DNA from: JBGSPQ01 sp964346765
GTDB taxonomy: Bacteria; Patescibacteriota; Gracilibacteria; UBA1369
Length of the DNA stretch: 64,000 nt
Direction of reading: 5' to 3'
Assembly (NCBI GenBank): GCA_964346765.1
Contig: CAYFWB010000002.1
Location: forward strand, 62,001 to 126,000
Shown here: one piece after another, positions 40,539 through 50,141 of the stretch
Layout of the letters: each line of letters opens with the position of its first letter
Numbering within the stretch: the stretch's first letter is position 1
Made by a program: the position numbers and the translations under genes
Notes under the pieces: generated by a model
Told to the model about the DNA's origin: nothing
What the model saw: the letters and a program-made list of their open reading frames with translations, nothing else
Databases searched by the model: none

Positions 40539-42359
40539 TTAGATTACTTCGACCAGATAGATTGTTGAAATACCGTCGTGAAAAAAATTTTTTGTTATTG
40601 TAAGATTATTGAACGGCACAACGTAAGGGCCAATGTCCTGGTCGGCGTTGAGTCCCGCCGCCTCCGTTAATGCCCCAAGTTTGAGCGACATTACTTCATC
40701 GGCCGTTCTTAACACGGGCGCGACATTATCTTTGTAATAATTGGACGCCGTGAATCCGCCCGCAATGTCTCCCTCGTACCTGTCGATAATATTGTGAATT
40801 GATTCCAAATTCGTACTTAAAGCCACTATTTTATCAAGTATCGCATAACTGATTGTGATGCCGGTATCGCCCAATTTTAGGGTCGTAATGTTCGAGGTCT
40901 TATATTTACTTGCGCTTTTTTTAATTTTTTCGGTACTGGCCACCACCTCTTGCCCGATTGTACCGTCGGGTAGTTCCACCTGCCGGATTTTGGGTGTAAA
41001 CAGTCCGCTCACTTCCACAAAGGAATTTACAGCCTTTTCAAATTTTGGAATTTCGTTGCCTTTATCCTGCAATTCGATAAAAATATTTACTTTAGGATCT
41101 TCAAAACTGTTTTCAACGGTAAGTAAATATTCGCCTGTTAAAAGCGGTAAAAGATCTTCTTCCAGGCTTATATCCTTTCCAAAATACAATTGTTTCTGAG
41201 CTTCAAGCAGTCCTTCGAAAACTAGAGCCGGGGTTTTGGTACCTGATTTAAATACATCTTCCAACCGATTGATTTCCTTGGTGAGATCGTGACCGCCAAT
41301 CAAAAAAATCGGATCCTGATTGGTATAGTCAAGAAGTTCCCCCTGATATTTTTCACTGAATGTTATATAGCTTTCACCGTCCAGAACATCGTTGTCTATC
41401 GCGATAAATGTTTGAGCCGTAAACCTGCCGTCTTCAACAAAGACGCTTAATCCCTGGGCTTTGAATACATCAATAAAGGGTTTAAAAACAAGCAGTTCCT
41501 GTCCTTTTTGATTGATAAACAGTTTGTCATTTTCCAAAGTTTCGATCATCCGTTTATAGTCGACATAACCGAAAGCTATGCCACCACGCGACAGGTTATT
41601 GGCAACTTTTCTATAACTTTCGTGATCGCTTAATTTGGGGGATTCGGCCAGATGATCAAGGTAGTTTTTGAGCAGTCTTTCATCTTCCGCGACCACAAGA
41701 TAATTGTTAACGAAACTAAACACCGCTTTCTGACTCTGTGAAAATTCATAAATTTTGCGCCCCGCGTAATCTTTTTCAATAATGGCGTCCGAATCGTCAG
41801 CCAGTTTCTGGTCATTAAGGAATTTCAGAGTGGCGTTTTGATCTCTGCTTTCAATAAAATAAATGGGGCTTAGTGAATCCGCGGAATCCATATCAGCCGT
41901 ATCGTAAAAAATCACTCCCACCTGTCTACCCAACCAAGGATACAGTTCATTTTGGTAATCATAGGGCACTAAAGCTTCCAGTAATTTGATAATATTATCT
42001 TTTCTGTATACGGCATATTTATCCATCAGCTGATAAAACCGATTAACCTGTCCGCTATTGCCGTCGATTGATACTTCAAGCACAGCCACGGTCTTTTTCG
42101 CGGGTGCCAATTCCGCTATTTCCTGCGGAGCGAACAGTTTGCCAAACAAAAACCAACCGATGAAAGTTATGGCGAACAGTCCAATCAGAATTAAGATTCC
42201 CCCTCTGATTTTCTGTTTGGCACGGGGCGATATTTTTTTCTTTTCTTTTTCGGGCGTTTCGGCCTTTTTGCGTTTTTTCTCTTTTACCGGTGTTTTTTCC
42301 GTGTTCTTATTCGTAGTTTTTTTTGCGGATGCTACGGTTTTCTTTTTTTTCTTTGGCAT
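40539..42359 (-). CDS. DUF3352-like membrane-anchored protein
   Basis: 606 aa with about 50 Lys-rich residues in the cytoplasm and a single helix ILILIGLFAITFIGWFLFG (about 55-73). A large extracellular part begins KKTVAVLEVSIDGNSGQVNR and includes LGRQVGVIFYDTADM, YFIESRDQNATLKFLND and SFVNNYLVVAEDERLL. Repeated alpha/beta segments of this kind are typical of DUF3352 proteins. The function is unknown. The gene is divergent from alaS, with about 160 bases between, and precedes the DUF4012 gene. Confidence 0.75.
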   Translation of the reverse strand: MPKKKKKTVASAKKTTNKNTEKTPVKEKKRKKAETPEKEKKKISPRAKQKIRGGILILIGLFAITFIGWFLFGKLFAPQEIAELAPAKKTVAVLEVSIDGNSGQVNRFYQLMDKYAVYRKDNIIKLLEALVPYDYQNELYPWLGRQVGVIFYDTADMDSADSLSPIYFIESRDQNATLKFLNDQKLADDSDAIIEKDYAGRKIYEFSQSQKAVFSFVNNYLVVAEDERLLKNYLDHLAESPKLSDHESYRKVANNLSRGGIAFGYVDYKRMIETLENDKLFINQKGQELLVFKPFIDVFKAQGLSVFVEDGRFTAQTFIAIDNDVLDGESYITFSEKYQGELLDYTNQDPIFLIGGHDLTKEINRLEDVFKSGTKTPALVFEGLLEAQKQLYFGKDISLEEDLLPLLTGEYLLTVENSFEDPKVNIFIELQDKGNEIPKFEKAVNSFVEVSGLFTPKIRQVELPDGTIGQEVVASTEKIKKSASKYKTSNITTLKLGDTGITISYAILDKIVALSTNLESIHNIIDRYEGDIAGGFTASNYYKDNVAPVLRTADEVMSLKLGALTEAAGLNADQDIGPYVVPFNNLTITKNFFHDGISTIYLVEVI

Positions 42360-42523
42360 AGAGTCGTAAAAAAGGGCAGAAATTTTGTGATTCCAGTATC
42401 CCAGAATAGTGCCTAATATTCAAGTTTATTGCCTGCCGTAAAAAAAATTTCGCAGTAATTATCTTCTCTTTCATTATCCGCGATTCCCTGCTAAAAAATA
42501 GACATGCAATTAACTTGATAAAA

Positions 42524-44407
42524 ATGCCTACTCCAATGACTGCCAACGAGATCAGAAAAAGGTACATAGATTTCTTTGTTAAAAAACATAATCACGCGGA
42601 GATAAAAAGCTCATCTTTGATTCCGGAAAATGATCCGACAGTTCTTTTTACAACGGCCGGCATGCATCCTCTTGTGCCATTTTTGTTGGGAGAATCACAT
42701 CCTTCGGGTAAGAGACTGGTGGATTATCAAAAATGTTTACGCACGGATGACATTGATGAGGTCGGCGATTCAACACATTGTACTTTTTTTGAAATGCTCG
42801 GGAACTGGTCTCTGGGTGATTATTTTAAAGAAGGCGCGATAAAAATGAGTTTTGAGTTTTTGACTTCTCCCGTGGAAGAAAAAGGACTGGGTTTGGATCC
42901 GGACAGGCTGATGGTTTCATGTTTTGCCGGGGATGACGACGCACCGCGTGATGATGAAGCGGCCGAAGTCTGGGAAAGTCTGGGATTCACAAGAGCGGAA
43001 AAAGCTTCACCTGGCCAAAAGCGCCTGATTTTTTTTTACGGCAAAGAAGACAACTGGTGGGGACCTGCCGGTCAGACCGGCCCGTGCGGCCCGGATACGG
43101 AAATGTTTTACTCGCTTGAAGGAGCTGAATTCGGACCGGAAAGCGATCCTGCAAACAATAACAAATTCGTGGAAATCTGGAACGACGTTTTTATGCAATA
43201 TTTTAAGAGAGAAGATGGCGTTTATGAACCGTTGAAACAGAAAAACGTAGACACGGGCATGGGACTGGAAAGAGTCACGGCAATTATGCAGGGTGTTCTT
43301 TCGTTTTTTGAGACAGAGCTCTACATGCCCCTGAGGAAAAAAATCAACGAGCTGGCTACGGGTGAAAAAACGGATAACGGAGAAGATATTATTAAATCGG
43401 AAAGGATTATCGCCGATCATATGAGAGCTTCAACTTTTATTATGGGTGATCCCTGGGGTGTTACGCCATCGAATACGGATCAGGGATATATTTTGAGAAG
43501 GCTTATTAGACGCGCGATACGTCACGGCAAGAAGCTTGGTATTGAAGGCAACTTTACCGATATAATGGGAGGCATTGTGATTGATATGTATGAAAACGTT
43601 TATCCCGAGCTGGAGGCGAATCGGGAAAGAATTATTGAACAATTTAAGCTTGAAGAATCGCAGTTTCAGAAAACCATTAAAAAAGGTTTAAGAGAAATGA
43701 ATAAAATTTGGAGGCCGGATGATGAATCAGCGAAGACTCAAACGGTTAAAGCCGGCGATAAAGCTTTTTATGTTTATGAAACTTACGGTTTCCCGATTGA
43801 AATGATTGAAGAGGAACTGGAGAAAAATGGTTATAAAATTGACCGGGGAACTTTCAGGACGGCGTTTGAAAAAGCCAAAGAAAGGCATCAGGCAAAATCC
43901 AGAGCCGGAGCGGAACAAAAATTTGCCGGTGGCCTGGCCGATCAAGGTGAAGAAGCGAAGAAACTTCATACCGCGACGCATCTTTTGCATCAGGCACTGA
44001 AGAATGTTTTGGGTATCGAAGTGAATCAAAAAGGCTCAAATATAACCCATGAAAGGTTAAGATTCGACTTTAATTACGGTGAAAAAATGACGGATGAACA
44101 AAAAAAACTGGTTGAAGATATTGTTAACGAGCAAATTAATAGTTCTTTGCCGGTTAGTTTTGTAATGATGACTTTTGATGAAGCCAAAAAAACCGACGCG
44201 ATCGGTCTTTTTGAATGCAAATACGGCGATCAGGTGAAGGTTTATTCTATGGGCGATTTTTCAAAGGAAATCTGCGGCGGCCCGCATGTTGACAACACAA
44301 GTGAACTTAAAGCTTTCAAGATTGTGAAAGAGGAATCAAGCTCGGCGGGGGTGAGGAGGATTAAAGCTGTTATCGGCGATAAGGCGCTTGAGAAGCTTGG
44401 GCGTTAA
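42524..44407 (+). CDS. alaS: Alanyl-tRNA synthetase, short form
   Basis: AlaRS charges tRNA-Ala and edits mischarged Ser and Gly. From ATG 42524 it is 627 aa. The class II core has TTAGMHPLVPFLLGE, KCLRTDDIDEVGD, THCTFFEMLGNWSLGDYFK and GMGLERVTAIMQG. The editing domain is complete with HTATHLLHQAL and CGGPHVDNT (the four zinc/His ligands). The protein ends at GDKALEKLGR and lacks the C-terminal oligomerisation and C-Ala domain (normal length about 870). Short AlaRS forms occur in reduced genomes. The frame is open from a TTG at 42515. Its 3' end overlaps convergent miaB by 38 bases. Confidence 0.95.
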   Translation: MPTPMTANEIRKRYIDFFVKKHNHAEIKSSSLIPENDPTVLFTTAGMHPLVPFLLGESHPSGKRLVDYQKCLRTDDIDEVGDSTHCTFFEMLGNWSLGDYFKEGAIKMSFEFLTSPVEEKGLGLDPDRLMVSCFAGDDDAPRDDEAAEVWESLGFTRAEKASPGQKRLIFFYGKEDNWWGPAGQTGPCGPDTEMFYSLEGAEFGPESDPANNNKFVEIWNDVFMQYFKREDGVYEPLKQKNVDTGMGLERVTAIMQGVLSFFETELYMPLRKKINELATGEKTDNGEDIIKSERIIADHMRASTFIMGDPWGVTPSNTDQGYILRRLIRRAIRHGKKLGIEGNFTDIMGGIVIDMYENVYPELEANRERIIEQFKLEESQFQKTIKKGLREMNKIWRPDDESAKTQTVKAGDKAFYVYETYGFPIEMIEEELEKNGYKIDRGTFRTAFEKAKERHQAKSRAGAEQKFAGGLADQGEEAKKLHTATHLLHQALKNVLGIEVNQKGSNITHERLRFDFNYGEKMTDEQKKLVEDIVNEQINSSLPVSFVMMTFDEAKKTDAIGLFECKYGDQVKVYSMGDFSKEICGGPHVDNTSELKAFKIVKEESSSAGVRRIKAVIGDKALEKLGR

Positions 44408-45818
44408 CAGTTTGAGGTTGTTTTTCTATGCCGGAATGGAAGCGGCCCATGGTTATAAGTTCACCTTTTGCGAACCATTGCAGACCTTTTATGATTCGCA
44501 CGTTTTGAATCGTTCCTATCAGCGATGGGTCACCTTTAAATTGAACTGTTTTACTTTCGCGGCTTTTTCCTTTGCATTCACCGGTTGACGGATCGTAATT
44601 TTCCACCAAAACTTCGACAGTTTTACCCTCCATCGATTGATGATAATCGTGGGCGCACTTTATCAGTATGTTATTTAATTTATGCCACCTTACGGCTTTT
44701 TCTTCACGCGGTACGTCGTCTTTGAAAGCCTTTACGGAAACCGTCCCCGGTCTGGGTGAATATCTTGCAATGTAAGCCATGTCGAATTGTAAATCTTCGA
44801 ACAATTTATAAGTGTTTTCAAACTGCTTACCTGTTTCCCCGCAAAAACCGACAATAATATCTGTTGTGATTGAACTGCCGGGTACCGTTTTACGTATTTT
44901 TTCGATAATTTGCTTGTAGTGTTCGACCGTGTATTTGCGGTTCATCCTTCGTAAAATGGTGTTGTCTCCCGCCTGAACCGGCAAATGAATGTGTGGTGTA
45001 AGGGTTTTTAGTTCTGTGTGAGCTTTAATCAAGGCATCCGTGAAATCACGCGGATGGGAAGAGGTGAACCTGAGTCTTTTCAGTCCTTTCTCTTCTAATT
45101 TATCGATTCTTGTTAAAAGCTCTACAAACGGTTCCCGATGCTGATTGTATGTTCCTTTCAGTTTGTCCAGATTGCTTTTTCCGTATGAATTCACCGTCTG
45201 GCCGACCAGTGTTATTTCTTTACATCCGTTTTCCACAAGCTGTTCACACTCGTTATAAATCTCTTTCATCGCGCGTGATTCTTCGCGTCCGCGGGCATAT
45301 GGAACAATACAGTAAGTACAAAATTTATCGCAACCGATCTGGATCGGAACAAATGCCTGAAAAGACGACGTGTAATTGGGCTGAATTCGCAGATAGTCAA
45401 GGCGTCCTTGTGCATTATCCGTTGTGTGATCAAAAGGCTTATGTTCAGCACGGGTTAAAATTTCGGCAAGTTCTTGAGTGTCGTTTATCATAAAGACAAA
45501 ATCCACCATGCGAAGTTTGCGGAGCAATTTGTCCTGATCTTCTTTTTCATCGTTTCTGGTACTGGTTTTTCTGACCATGCATCCGGTTATTCCAACGAGC
45601 AACCGCGGATTTATTTTTTTCCACTCGGTAAGTTTACGCATCTGGCCATAAACTCTGTCTTCACCTTTTTGTCTGATTGAACAGGTATTGAAAAGGTACA
45701 GATCTGTCTCTTTCGGGTCTCCGGTTTTTTCATATCCGATTTTCTCCAAAATTGAAGCGACACGCTCGCTGTCGGAATAATTCATCGCGCAACCAAGTGT
45801 TTGAATGAAGTATTTCAC
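44370..45818 (-). CDS. miaB: tRNA-2-methylthio-N6-isopentenyladenosine-37 synthase
   Basis: MiaB is a radical-SAM methylthiotransferase acting on i6A37 of tRNAs. The 482 aa begin with the UPF0004 domain (FIQTLGCAMNYSDSERVASI, NTCSIRQKGEDRVYGQ). The CxxxCxxC cluster lies in GCDKFCTYCIVPYARGRE, with QTVNSYG and TTDIIVGFCGET further on, and a C-terminal TRAM domain (QSMEGKTVEVLVEN). The start codon is GTG (45816-45818), inside the 4-nt GTGA overlap with the upstream Ntn-type gene. A partner MiaA is not in this window. Confidence 0.94.
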   Translation of the reverse strand: MKYFIQTLGCAMNYSDSERVASILEKIGYEKTGDPKETDLYLFNTCSIRQKGEDRVYGQMRKLTEWKKINPRLLVGITGCMVRKTSTRNDEKEDQDKLLRKLRMVDFVFMINDTQELAEILTRAEHKPFDHTTDNAQGRLDYLRIQPNYTSSFQAFVPIQIGCDKFCTYCIVPYARGREESRAMKEIYNECEQLVENGCKEITLVGQTVNSYGKSNLDKLKGTYNQHREPFVELLTRIDKLEEKGLKRLRFTSSHPRDFTDALIKAHTELKTLTPHIHLPVQAGDNTILRRMNRKYTVEHYKQIIEKIRKTVPGSSITTDIIVGFCGETGKQFENTYKLFEDLQFDMAYIARYSPRPGTVSVKAFKDDVPREEKAVRWHKLNNILIKCAHDYHQSMEGKTVEVLVENYDPSTGECKGKSRESKTVQFKGDPSLIGTIQNVRIIKGLQWFAKGELITMGRFHSGIEKQPQTVNAQASQAPYRR

Positions 45819-46777
45819 GGAGTCCAGGGATTAATATCGGGTATTTGGTCAAGATCAACATTTGATCCGTCAACATGGATGTTTTTTTTCTGAATCCAGA
45901 CAAAACCTTTTTCGGGAGTGATCACGGCCAAATCGATCGGTCCGCCGACTCCGGGTGAAGATCCGGGGTTGGCCCAGGTACCGTCCGTTATTTTTTGGAT
46001 GGATTCGGTTGTTTTTATCGCCAGGTTGGAAAATTCCACCGCGTCCTGAATTGTCATTGTGCCCCAGTTGATAAGGTATTCCTGATCATCAAACTGTTTT
46101 AAAAGTTCTTCTTTTTTCTTTCCCTGTACTTCCTGAATTATCTTGGATCTTTTAAGTTCCGGACTCCAGCCCCTGATGATTCTGATCAGTACGTCCGTCT
46201 GACCGATCCAGGTGGCTCCGCACTGTTCACCTTCCAATTTTAAAGTAATGCCGCTTTTTTCTTTGGGGTCGGGAATAGTGATTTTGTAGACGTGATTTTT
46301 GCCGTTAACATCATGGCCGACTACCAGTATTTCTATTATAGGCAGGCAAAATTTTTGATTGGATTTGTTGCCATCCGGATCCTGCGATTTTACAATTACA
46401 CATTCCAGTTCAATTTCGGTTTCCACATTTTTATGTCCTCTGGTTTCAAATTCTTTTTTTCTTTTTTCGGCCGTTTCTTTAAGGTGCTCCGTGTACTTTT
46501 CATAGAAAAAATCGTATAGTTTATCTGTTATCTGAGCCACAGTAAGCTTTTCCAAATGATTTTCTTTCTTAAAAATTTTTATCTGCTGATAAATATTTTT
46601 ATTTTCCAGGAAAGATATTCCGCATGCCACACAGCCGACACGTGTATTTAACTGAAAAAGTTTCATGCGGGTCTGTGAACCTTCACGGACGTCTCCGGTG
46701 GCGTTTCTGTATGTTTCCATACTATCGGCGGCCAAAATATTGCCTTCGTTGGTTGTTGTTATTATAGCGAGACTCAT
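45815..46777 (-). CDS. Ntn-hydrolase/proteasome-like protein
   Basis: The 320-aa protein starts MSLAIITTTNEGNILAADSM and has VGCVACGISFLENKN. This resembles the start of proteasome beta-type Ntn hydrolases, where a Thr becomes the N-terminal nucleophile and a following AADSR-type loop carries the Asp. Candidate nucleophiles are Thr7, Thr8 and Thr9. The middle is a helical, charged insertion (KETAEKRKKEFETRGHKNVE) not typical of HslV or 20S beta, and the C-terminus is Pro-rich. No ATPase partner is nearby; miaB overlaps by 4 nt. Enzyme activity is inferred only from the N-terminal pattern. Confidence 0.6.
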   Translation of the reverse strand: MSLAIITTTNEGNILAADSMETYRNATGDVREGSQTRMKLFQLNTRVGCVACGISFLENKNIYQQIKIFKKENHLEKLTVAQITDKLYDFFYEKYTEHLKETAEKRKKEFETRGHKNVETEIELECVIVKSQDPDGNKSNQKFCLPIIEILVVGHDVNGKNHVYKITIPDPKEKSGITLKLEGEQCGATWIGQTDVLIRIIRGWSPELKRSKIIQEVQGKKKEELLKQFDDQEYLINWGTMTIQDAVEFSNLAIKTTESIQKITDGTWANPGSSPGVGGPIDLAVITPEKGFVWIQKKNIHVDGSNVDLDQIPDINPWTP

Positions 46778-47141
46778 ATAAACGGTTTAGCGCTAGCAGA
46801 CTAGCCGATTTTTGCAGCATCCGCAAATGGTTCTTGGACCGCGAATTTAGTTTGATTCTCCTCTGTTGCTCCTTTTACCCGGCAATTTCTTCAAACGTGC
46901 GGCTTAGTTCCGGTTTTTTCTAAAAAATTCTCCGTGCTTTGATCAAATTTCCCTCGCTTATTTTCTCTAAACGGTACTTACATCGTGTTTGCAGTTCTGT
47001 AAAACCGAAATCAAATTTTCTTCACATTTTTTTCTTAATTGATCAAGTGTAATTTTTTGGACGGCGTTAATTCAAATGCTCATTCAAAATCTACTCCTGT
47101 AGCAGTATCGATATAGTATTTTTGCATATTGATATTCTTTA
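46778..47141. other. Gene-free stretch with a degenerate short frame
   Basis: AT-rich sequence between the Ntn-like gene and tRNA-Arg. On the minus strand an ATG near 47131 gives MQKYYIDTATGVDFE, an in-frame TGA, then AFELTPSKKLHLIN. This could be a decayed small gene. I see no clear promoter or terminator. Confidence 0.3.
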
Positions 47142-47216
47142 TGGTGCCCCCGGTAGGAATCGAACCTACATCTAAGCCTTAGGAGTGCCTTGTTCTATCC
47201 ATTGAACTACGAGGGC
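47142..47216 (-). tRNA. tRNA-Arg (CCU)
   Basis: 75 nt on the minus strand: acceptor GCCCTCG/CGGGGGC with one U-G pair, D-stem GTTC/GAAC, anticodon loop CTCCTAA, T-arm TGTAGGTTCGATTCCTACC and an encoded CCA. The anticodon stem AGGCA/GGCTT has an A31-G39 mismatch and a G-U pair, which is slightly weak but does not prevent the fold. Confidence 0.92.
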
Positions 47217-47221
47217 CGGTT

Positions 47222-47845
47222 TTATGCTGTCTGCGGTTTCAAAATAAAGTATTCCGTCTGATCTTCTTTTAATGATGATCTGCCGCTTATTACAGCTTTT
47301 TCAATGGCCTCGGCGTTTGATATGCCGGCTACTTTTACAAACGTTTCTAATTCCGCAAGTTCGGTTTCCACGCCCGGCACTTTATAATACATCGGTATTA
47401 TGGCTCTCGGCTCAACTCTTTCCGCCACTTTGTGCGCCGTTTCTGCACTCATAACTTCTCCTCCGCCCACTGCAACCATTAAAATGTCAACTTCTCCAAT
47501 TTTATCTATCAGTTCGACATCCAGCTCTTTACCCACTTTTTCAATAAAACATATTTTTAATCCGTTCGCCACAAGGTTAAACAAAAAGCCGTTTCCTTGG
47601 GAAGAAGGAATACTTGTCACGGCAACCTCTTTGACTTCATATTCACCCGGCCAGTCTATTAAATATGGTTCGCCCTGGATAGCTCCCACATTGTTATTAT
47701 CCTTTATTTCTCCGGTTATAACAACTATATCAGCCTTGATTATAGGCAGTTTGATCCCGGATTTGTCATTATAAGGATTTACCGCCACAGTGGCGTTGTT
47801 TGTTTTGATGCTAAAGCAGGAGTTTCCGTGCCAAATGATTTCCAT
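47222..47845 (-). CDS. MBL-fold protein lacking the metal-binding motif
   Basis: The 207-aa protein has the start MEIIWHGNSCFSIKTNNATV, the strand pattern LIDWPGEYEVKEVAVTSIPS and the ending of UlaG-like metallo-beta-lactamase-fold proteins. The diagnostic HxHxDH is absent: the expected place reads VVITGEIKDNNNVGAI. The later His ligands are also missing. It is probably a non-catalytic member. Similar proteins are frequent in Patescibacteria. It lies 5 bases upstream of tRNA-Arg on the same strand. Confidence 0.8.
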   Translation of the reverse strand: MEIIWHGNSCFSIKTNNATVAVNPYNDKSGIKLPIIKADIVVITGEIKDNNNVGAIQGEPYLIDWPGEYEVKEVAVTSIPSSQGNGFLFNLVANGLKICFIEKVGKELDVELIDKIGEVDILMVAVGGGEVMSAETAHKVAERVEPRAIIPMYYKVPGVETELAELETFVKVAGISNAEAIEKAVISGRSSLKEDQTEYFILKPQTA

Positions 47846-47982
47846 AATATTTTTTTAAGATTTATAAGCCCATAATTGTGGCTCCAGCGGCAAGATTCTA
47901 TAGTATTTTTTTATGATTGTAAATTTCGAGTCATCATATTACTTTATAGGCGATTCAAATAATAAAAAATAAGCTTTTCATA

Positions 47983-49272
47983 ATGTCGAAAATTACAAGT
48001 ATTTTTGCGCATGAGGTGTTGGATTCGCGCGGTAATCCGACTGTCGAGGTTTTTGTTAAAACGGAAAAATCTGTGGGCGCGGCCATTGTTCCGAGCGGAG
48101 CATCCACCGGTACCCATGAGGCGTTGGAGCTAAGAGACGGCGATAAAGAAAGATACAGAGGTAAGGGGGTTTTAAAGGCGTGTAAAAATGTCAATGAAAT
48201 GATTGCTTCCGAACTTATGGGGATGGAGGTTAGCGAACAGGAATCCCTTGATAAAAAAATGGTTGAATTGGACGGGACAATAAATAAAAGTAAGCTTGGC
48301 GCCAACGCGATTTTGGGTGTTTCAATGGCCTGCGCCAGAGTGGCCGCTGTGGAAAATAATAATTTTTTGTTTGAATACCTGAATCCGTCCGCAACAATTT
48401 TGCCGGCGCCAATGATGAATATTATGAATGGCGGCCAACATGCCGACAGCGGACTTGATATTCAGGAATTTATGATTATGCCGGTAGGCGCTCAAAGTTT
48501 CAGGGAAGCTTTAAGAATGGGCGCAGAAATTTTTCATACTTTAAAAAAACTGCTCCATGAAAACGGATTCAGCACGGCAGTTGGGGACGAAGGAGGGTTC
48601 GCGCCGCATCTTGAAAAACAGGAAGACGCGATAGAATTTATTTTGAAGGCGGCGGAAAAAGCAGGTTATAAACCGGGTGAAGATATTTTGCTGGCGTTGG
48701 ATGCCGCCGCGAGTGAGTTTTATGATAAAGAAAAACGTGTTTACAAGATGAAAGTCCAAGGCAAAGCGGAAGAGTTAACAGCGGATCAAATGATCTCTTT
48801 TTGGAAGTCGTGGGTAAATAAATACCCTTTGATTTCGATTGAAGACGGGCTTGATGAAGATGACTGGCAAGGATGGCAAAAGATGAATCAACAACTGGGA
48901 GAAAGAGTTCAATCGGTAGGAGATGATTTTTTGGTTACAAACGTCAAAAGGTTAAGAAAAGCTATTGATCTGAAGGCGGCCAATTCCATACTTATAAAGA
49001 TGAATCAGATCGGTTCATTAACGGAAACAATCAATGCCATTGAAATGGCGAAAACGATTAACTGGACTTCAATTGTTTCACACAGAAGCGGAGAGACGGA
49101 AGACACGACGTTGGCGGATCTGGCCGTGGGGATGGAAACAGGTCAAATAAAAACAGGTTCGTTATCAAGGTCGGAGAGGGTTTCAAAATATAACCAACTG
49201 CTTAGAATAGAAAATCATCTTGGTTCAAAAGCCCGATACCCGGGGCGCGAAGCATTCAATAATCTGAAATAA
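47983..49272 (+). CDS. eno: Enolase
   Basis: Enolase interconverts 2-phosphoglycerate and phosphoenolpyruvate in lower glycolysis and is often surface displayed. Standard length (429 aa) with EVLDSRGNPTVEV, PSGASTGTHEALELRD, AILGVSMACARVAA, GDEGGFAPHL, SIEDGLDEDDWQGW with metal ligands, the catalytic Lys in LIKMNQIGSLTET and SHRSGETEDTTLADLAVG. All key residues are present. It is followed within one base by the NAD(P)HX dehydratase gene. Confidence 0.97.
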   Translation: MSKITSIFAHEVLDSRGNPTVEVFVKTEKSVGAAIVPSGASTGTHEALELRDGDKERYRGKGVLKACKNVNEMIASELMGMEVSEQESLDKKMVELDGTINKSKLGANAILGVSMACARVAAVENNNFLFEYLNPSATILPAPMMNIMNGGQHADSGLDIQEFMIMPVGAQSFREALRMGAEIFHTLKKLLHENGFSTAVGDEGGFAPHLEKQEDAIEFILKAAEKAGYKPGEDILLALDAAASEFYDKEKRVYKMKVQGKAEELTADQMISFWKSWVNKYPLISIEDGLDEDDWQGWQKMNQQLGERVQSVGDDFLVTNVKRLRKAIDLKAANSILIKMNQIGSLTETINAIEMAKTINWTSIVSHRSGETEDTTLADLAVGMETGQIKTGSLSRSERVSKYNQLLRIENHLGSKARYPGREAFNNLK

Positions 49273-49273
49273 T

Positions 49274-50134
49274 ATGATTAAAGAAATTAAAGCGGGAGAA
49301 ATTAAAAAAATCTATCCCAGGCGGGATTCACATTCCCATAAAGGAATGAACGGGAGAGTGATTGTAGTGGGCGGCAGTAAGGATTATTACGGGGCGCCCG
49401 TTTTGAGTGCTCTCGGTGCTTTGCACGGCGGCGCGGATCTGGTTTACGTTTTTGTTCCGGAGTGCAATTTTGATGTTTGCAGGAGTATGTATCCGGATTT
49501 GATAGTAAGACCTTTCAGCGGAGATTATCTTGACATGAAAGCGGTCACTCCGATTCTTGATTTTTCAAAGAAATGCGACAGTATTTTGTTGGGTCCGGGT
49601 TTGGGAGAAAAAGACACAACCATGGAGGCTTTGCATAAAATTATAAAAGAACTGGAAATACCCACTGTGCTGGATGCTTCGGCTATCCAGGTTTTTCAGA
49701 AAATCAAAGACGTTCCCAGACAGCAAATTGTTCTGACTCCGCATCATAATGAATTCGAGACTCTAACCGGTAAAGATATTAAAGTTTCAGGTTCGCTTTC
49801 CAATAAAGTTGTGCTTTTAAGAACTTTGGCAACGGACTTAAAAATCAACATTCTTCTTAAAGGTCCGCGGGATATTCTGGCGTCGGAAGAGGGTGAAATA
49901 ACGTCCAACAGCACAGGTAACGCCGGCATGACGGTCGGGGGAAGCGGTGATGTTTTAAGCGGTCTTATAGCTTCTCTGATAGCTCAGGGGGTATCACCTT
50001 ACCAGGCTTGTCAGATAGGGGCGTTTACGGCGGGTAAGGCAGGGGATGAGCTTTTTAAATTGAAAGGACTAGGTTACAGCGCTTCGGATATCGCTTTCGA
50101 AATTCCCTATGTAGTGAAGAATTCTTTCTTTTAA
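49274..50134 (+). CDS. nnrD: ADP-dependent NAD(P)H-hydrate dehydratase
   Basis: This enzyme repairs hydrated NADH/NADPH, a damage product formed partly by glyceraldehyde-3-phosphate dehydrogenase. The 286-aa ribokinase-like fold has GRVIVVGGSKDYYGAPVLSA, SILLGPGLGEKD, VLDASAIQVF, LTPHHNEFETLTG and the signature NAGMTVGGSGDVLSGLIASL with the catalytic Asp. It is the C-terminal YjeF domain alone, without the epimerase domain. It adjoins eno, a sensible pairing of glycolysis with cofactor repair. Confidence 0.92.
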   Translation: MIKEIKAGEIKKIYPRRDSHSHKGMNGRVIVVGGSKDYYGAPVLSALGALHGGADLVYVFVPECNFDVCRSMYPDLIVRPFSGDYLDMKAVTPILDFSKKCDSILLGPGLGEKDTTMEALHKIIKELEIPTVLDASAIQVFQKIKDVPRQQIVLTPHHNEFETLTGKDIKVSGSLSNKVVLLRTLATDLKINILLKGPRDILASEEGEITSNSTGNAGMTVGGSGDVLSGLIASLIAQGVSPYQACQIGAFTAGKAGDELFKLKGLGYSASDIAFEIPYVVKNSFF

Positions 50135-50141
50135 TTCGTGA

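Noticed and set aside
38330..42359. LytR-CpsA-Psr phosphotransferase identity for the DUF4012 gene
   Set aside because: Topology is similar, but I see no LCP arginine motifs; DUF4012 motifs fit better.
47080..47135. UGA recoding, suggested by an in-frame TGA in a short minus-strand frame
   Set aside because: Many solid genes here end at TGA (ATGA and GTGA overlaps), so TGA is a stop; the frame is more likely decayed.
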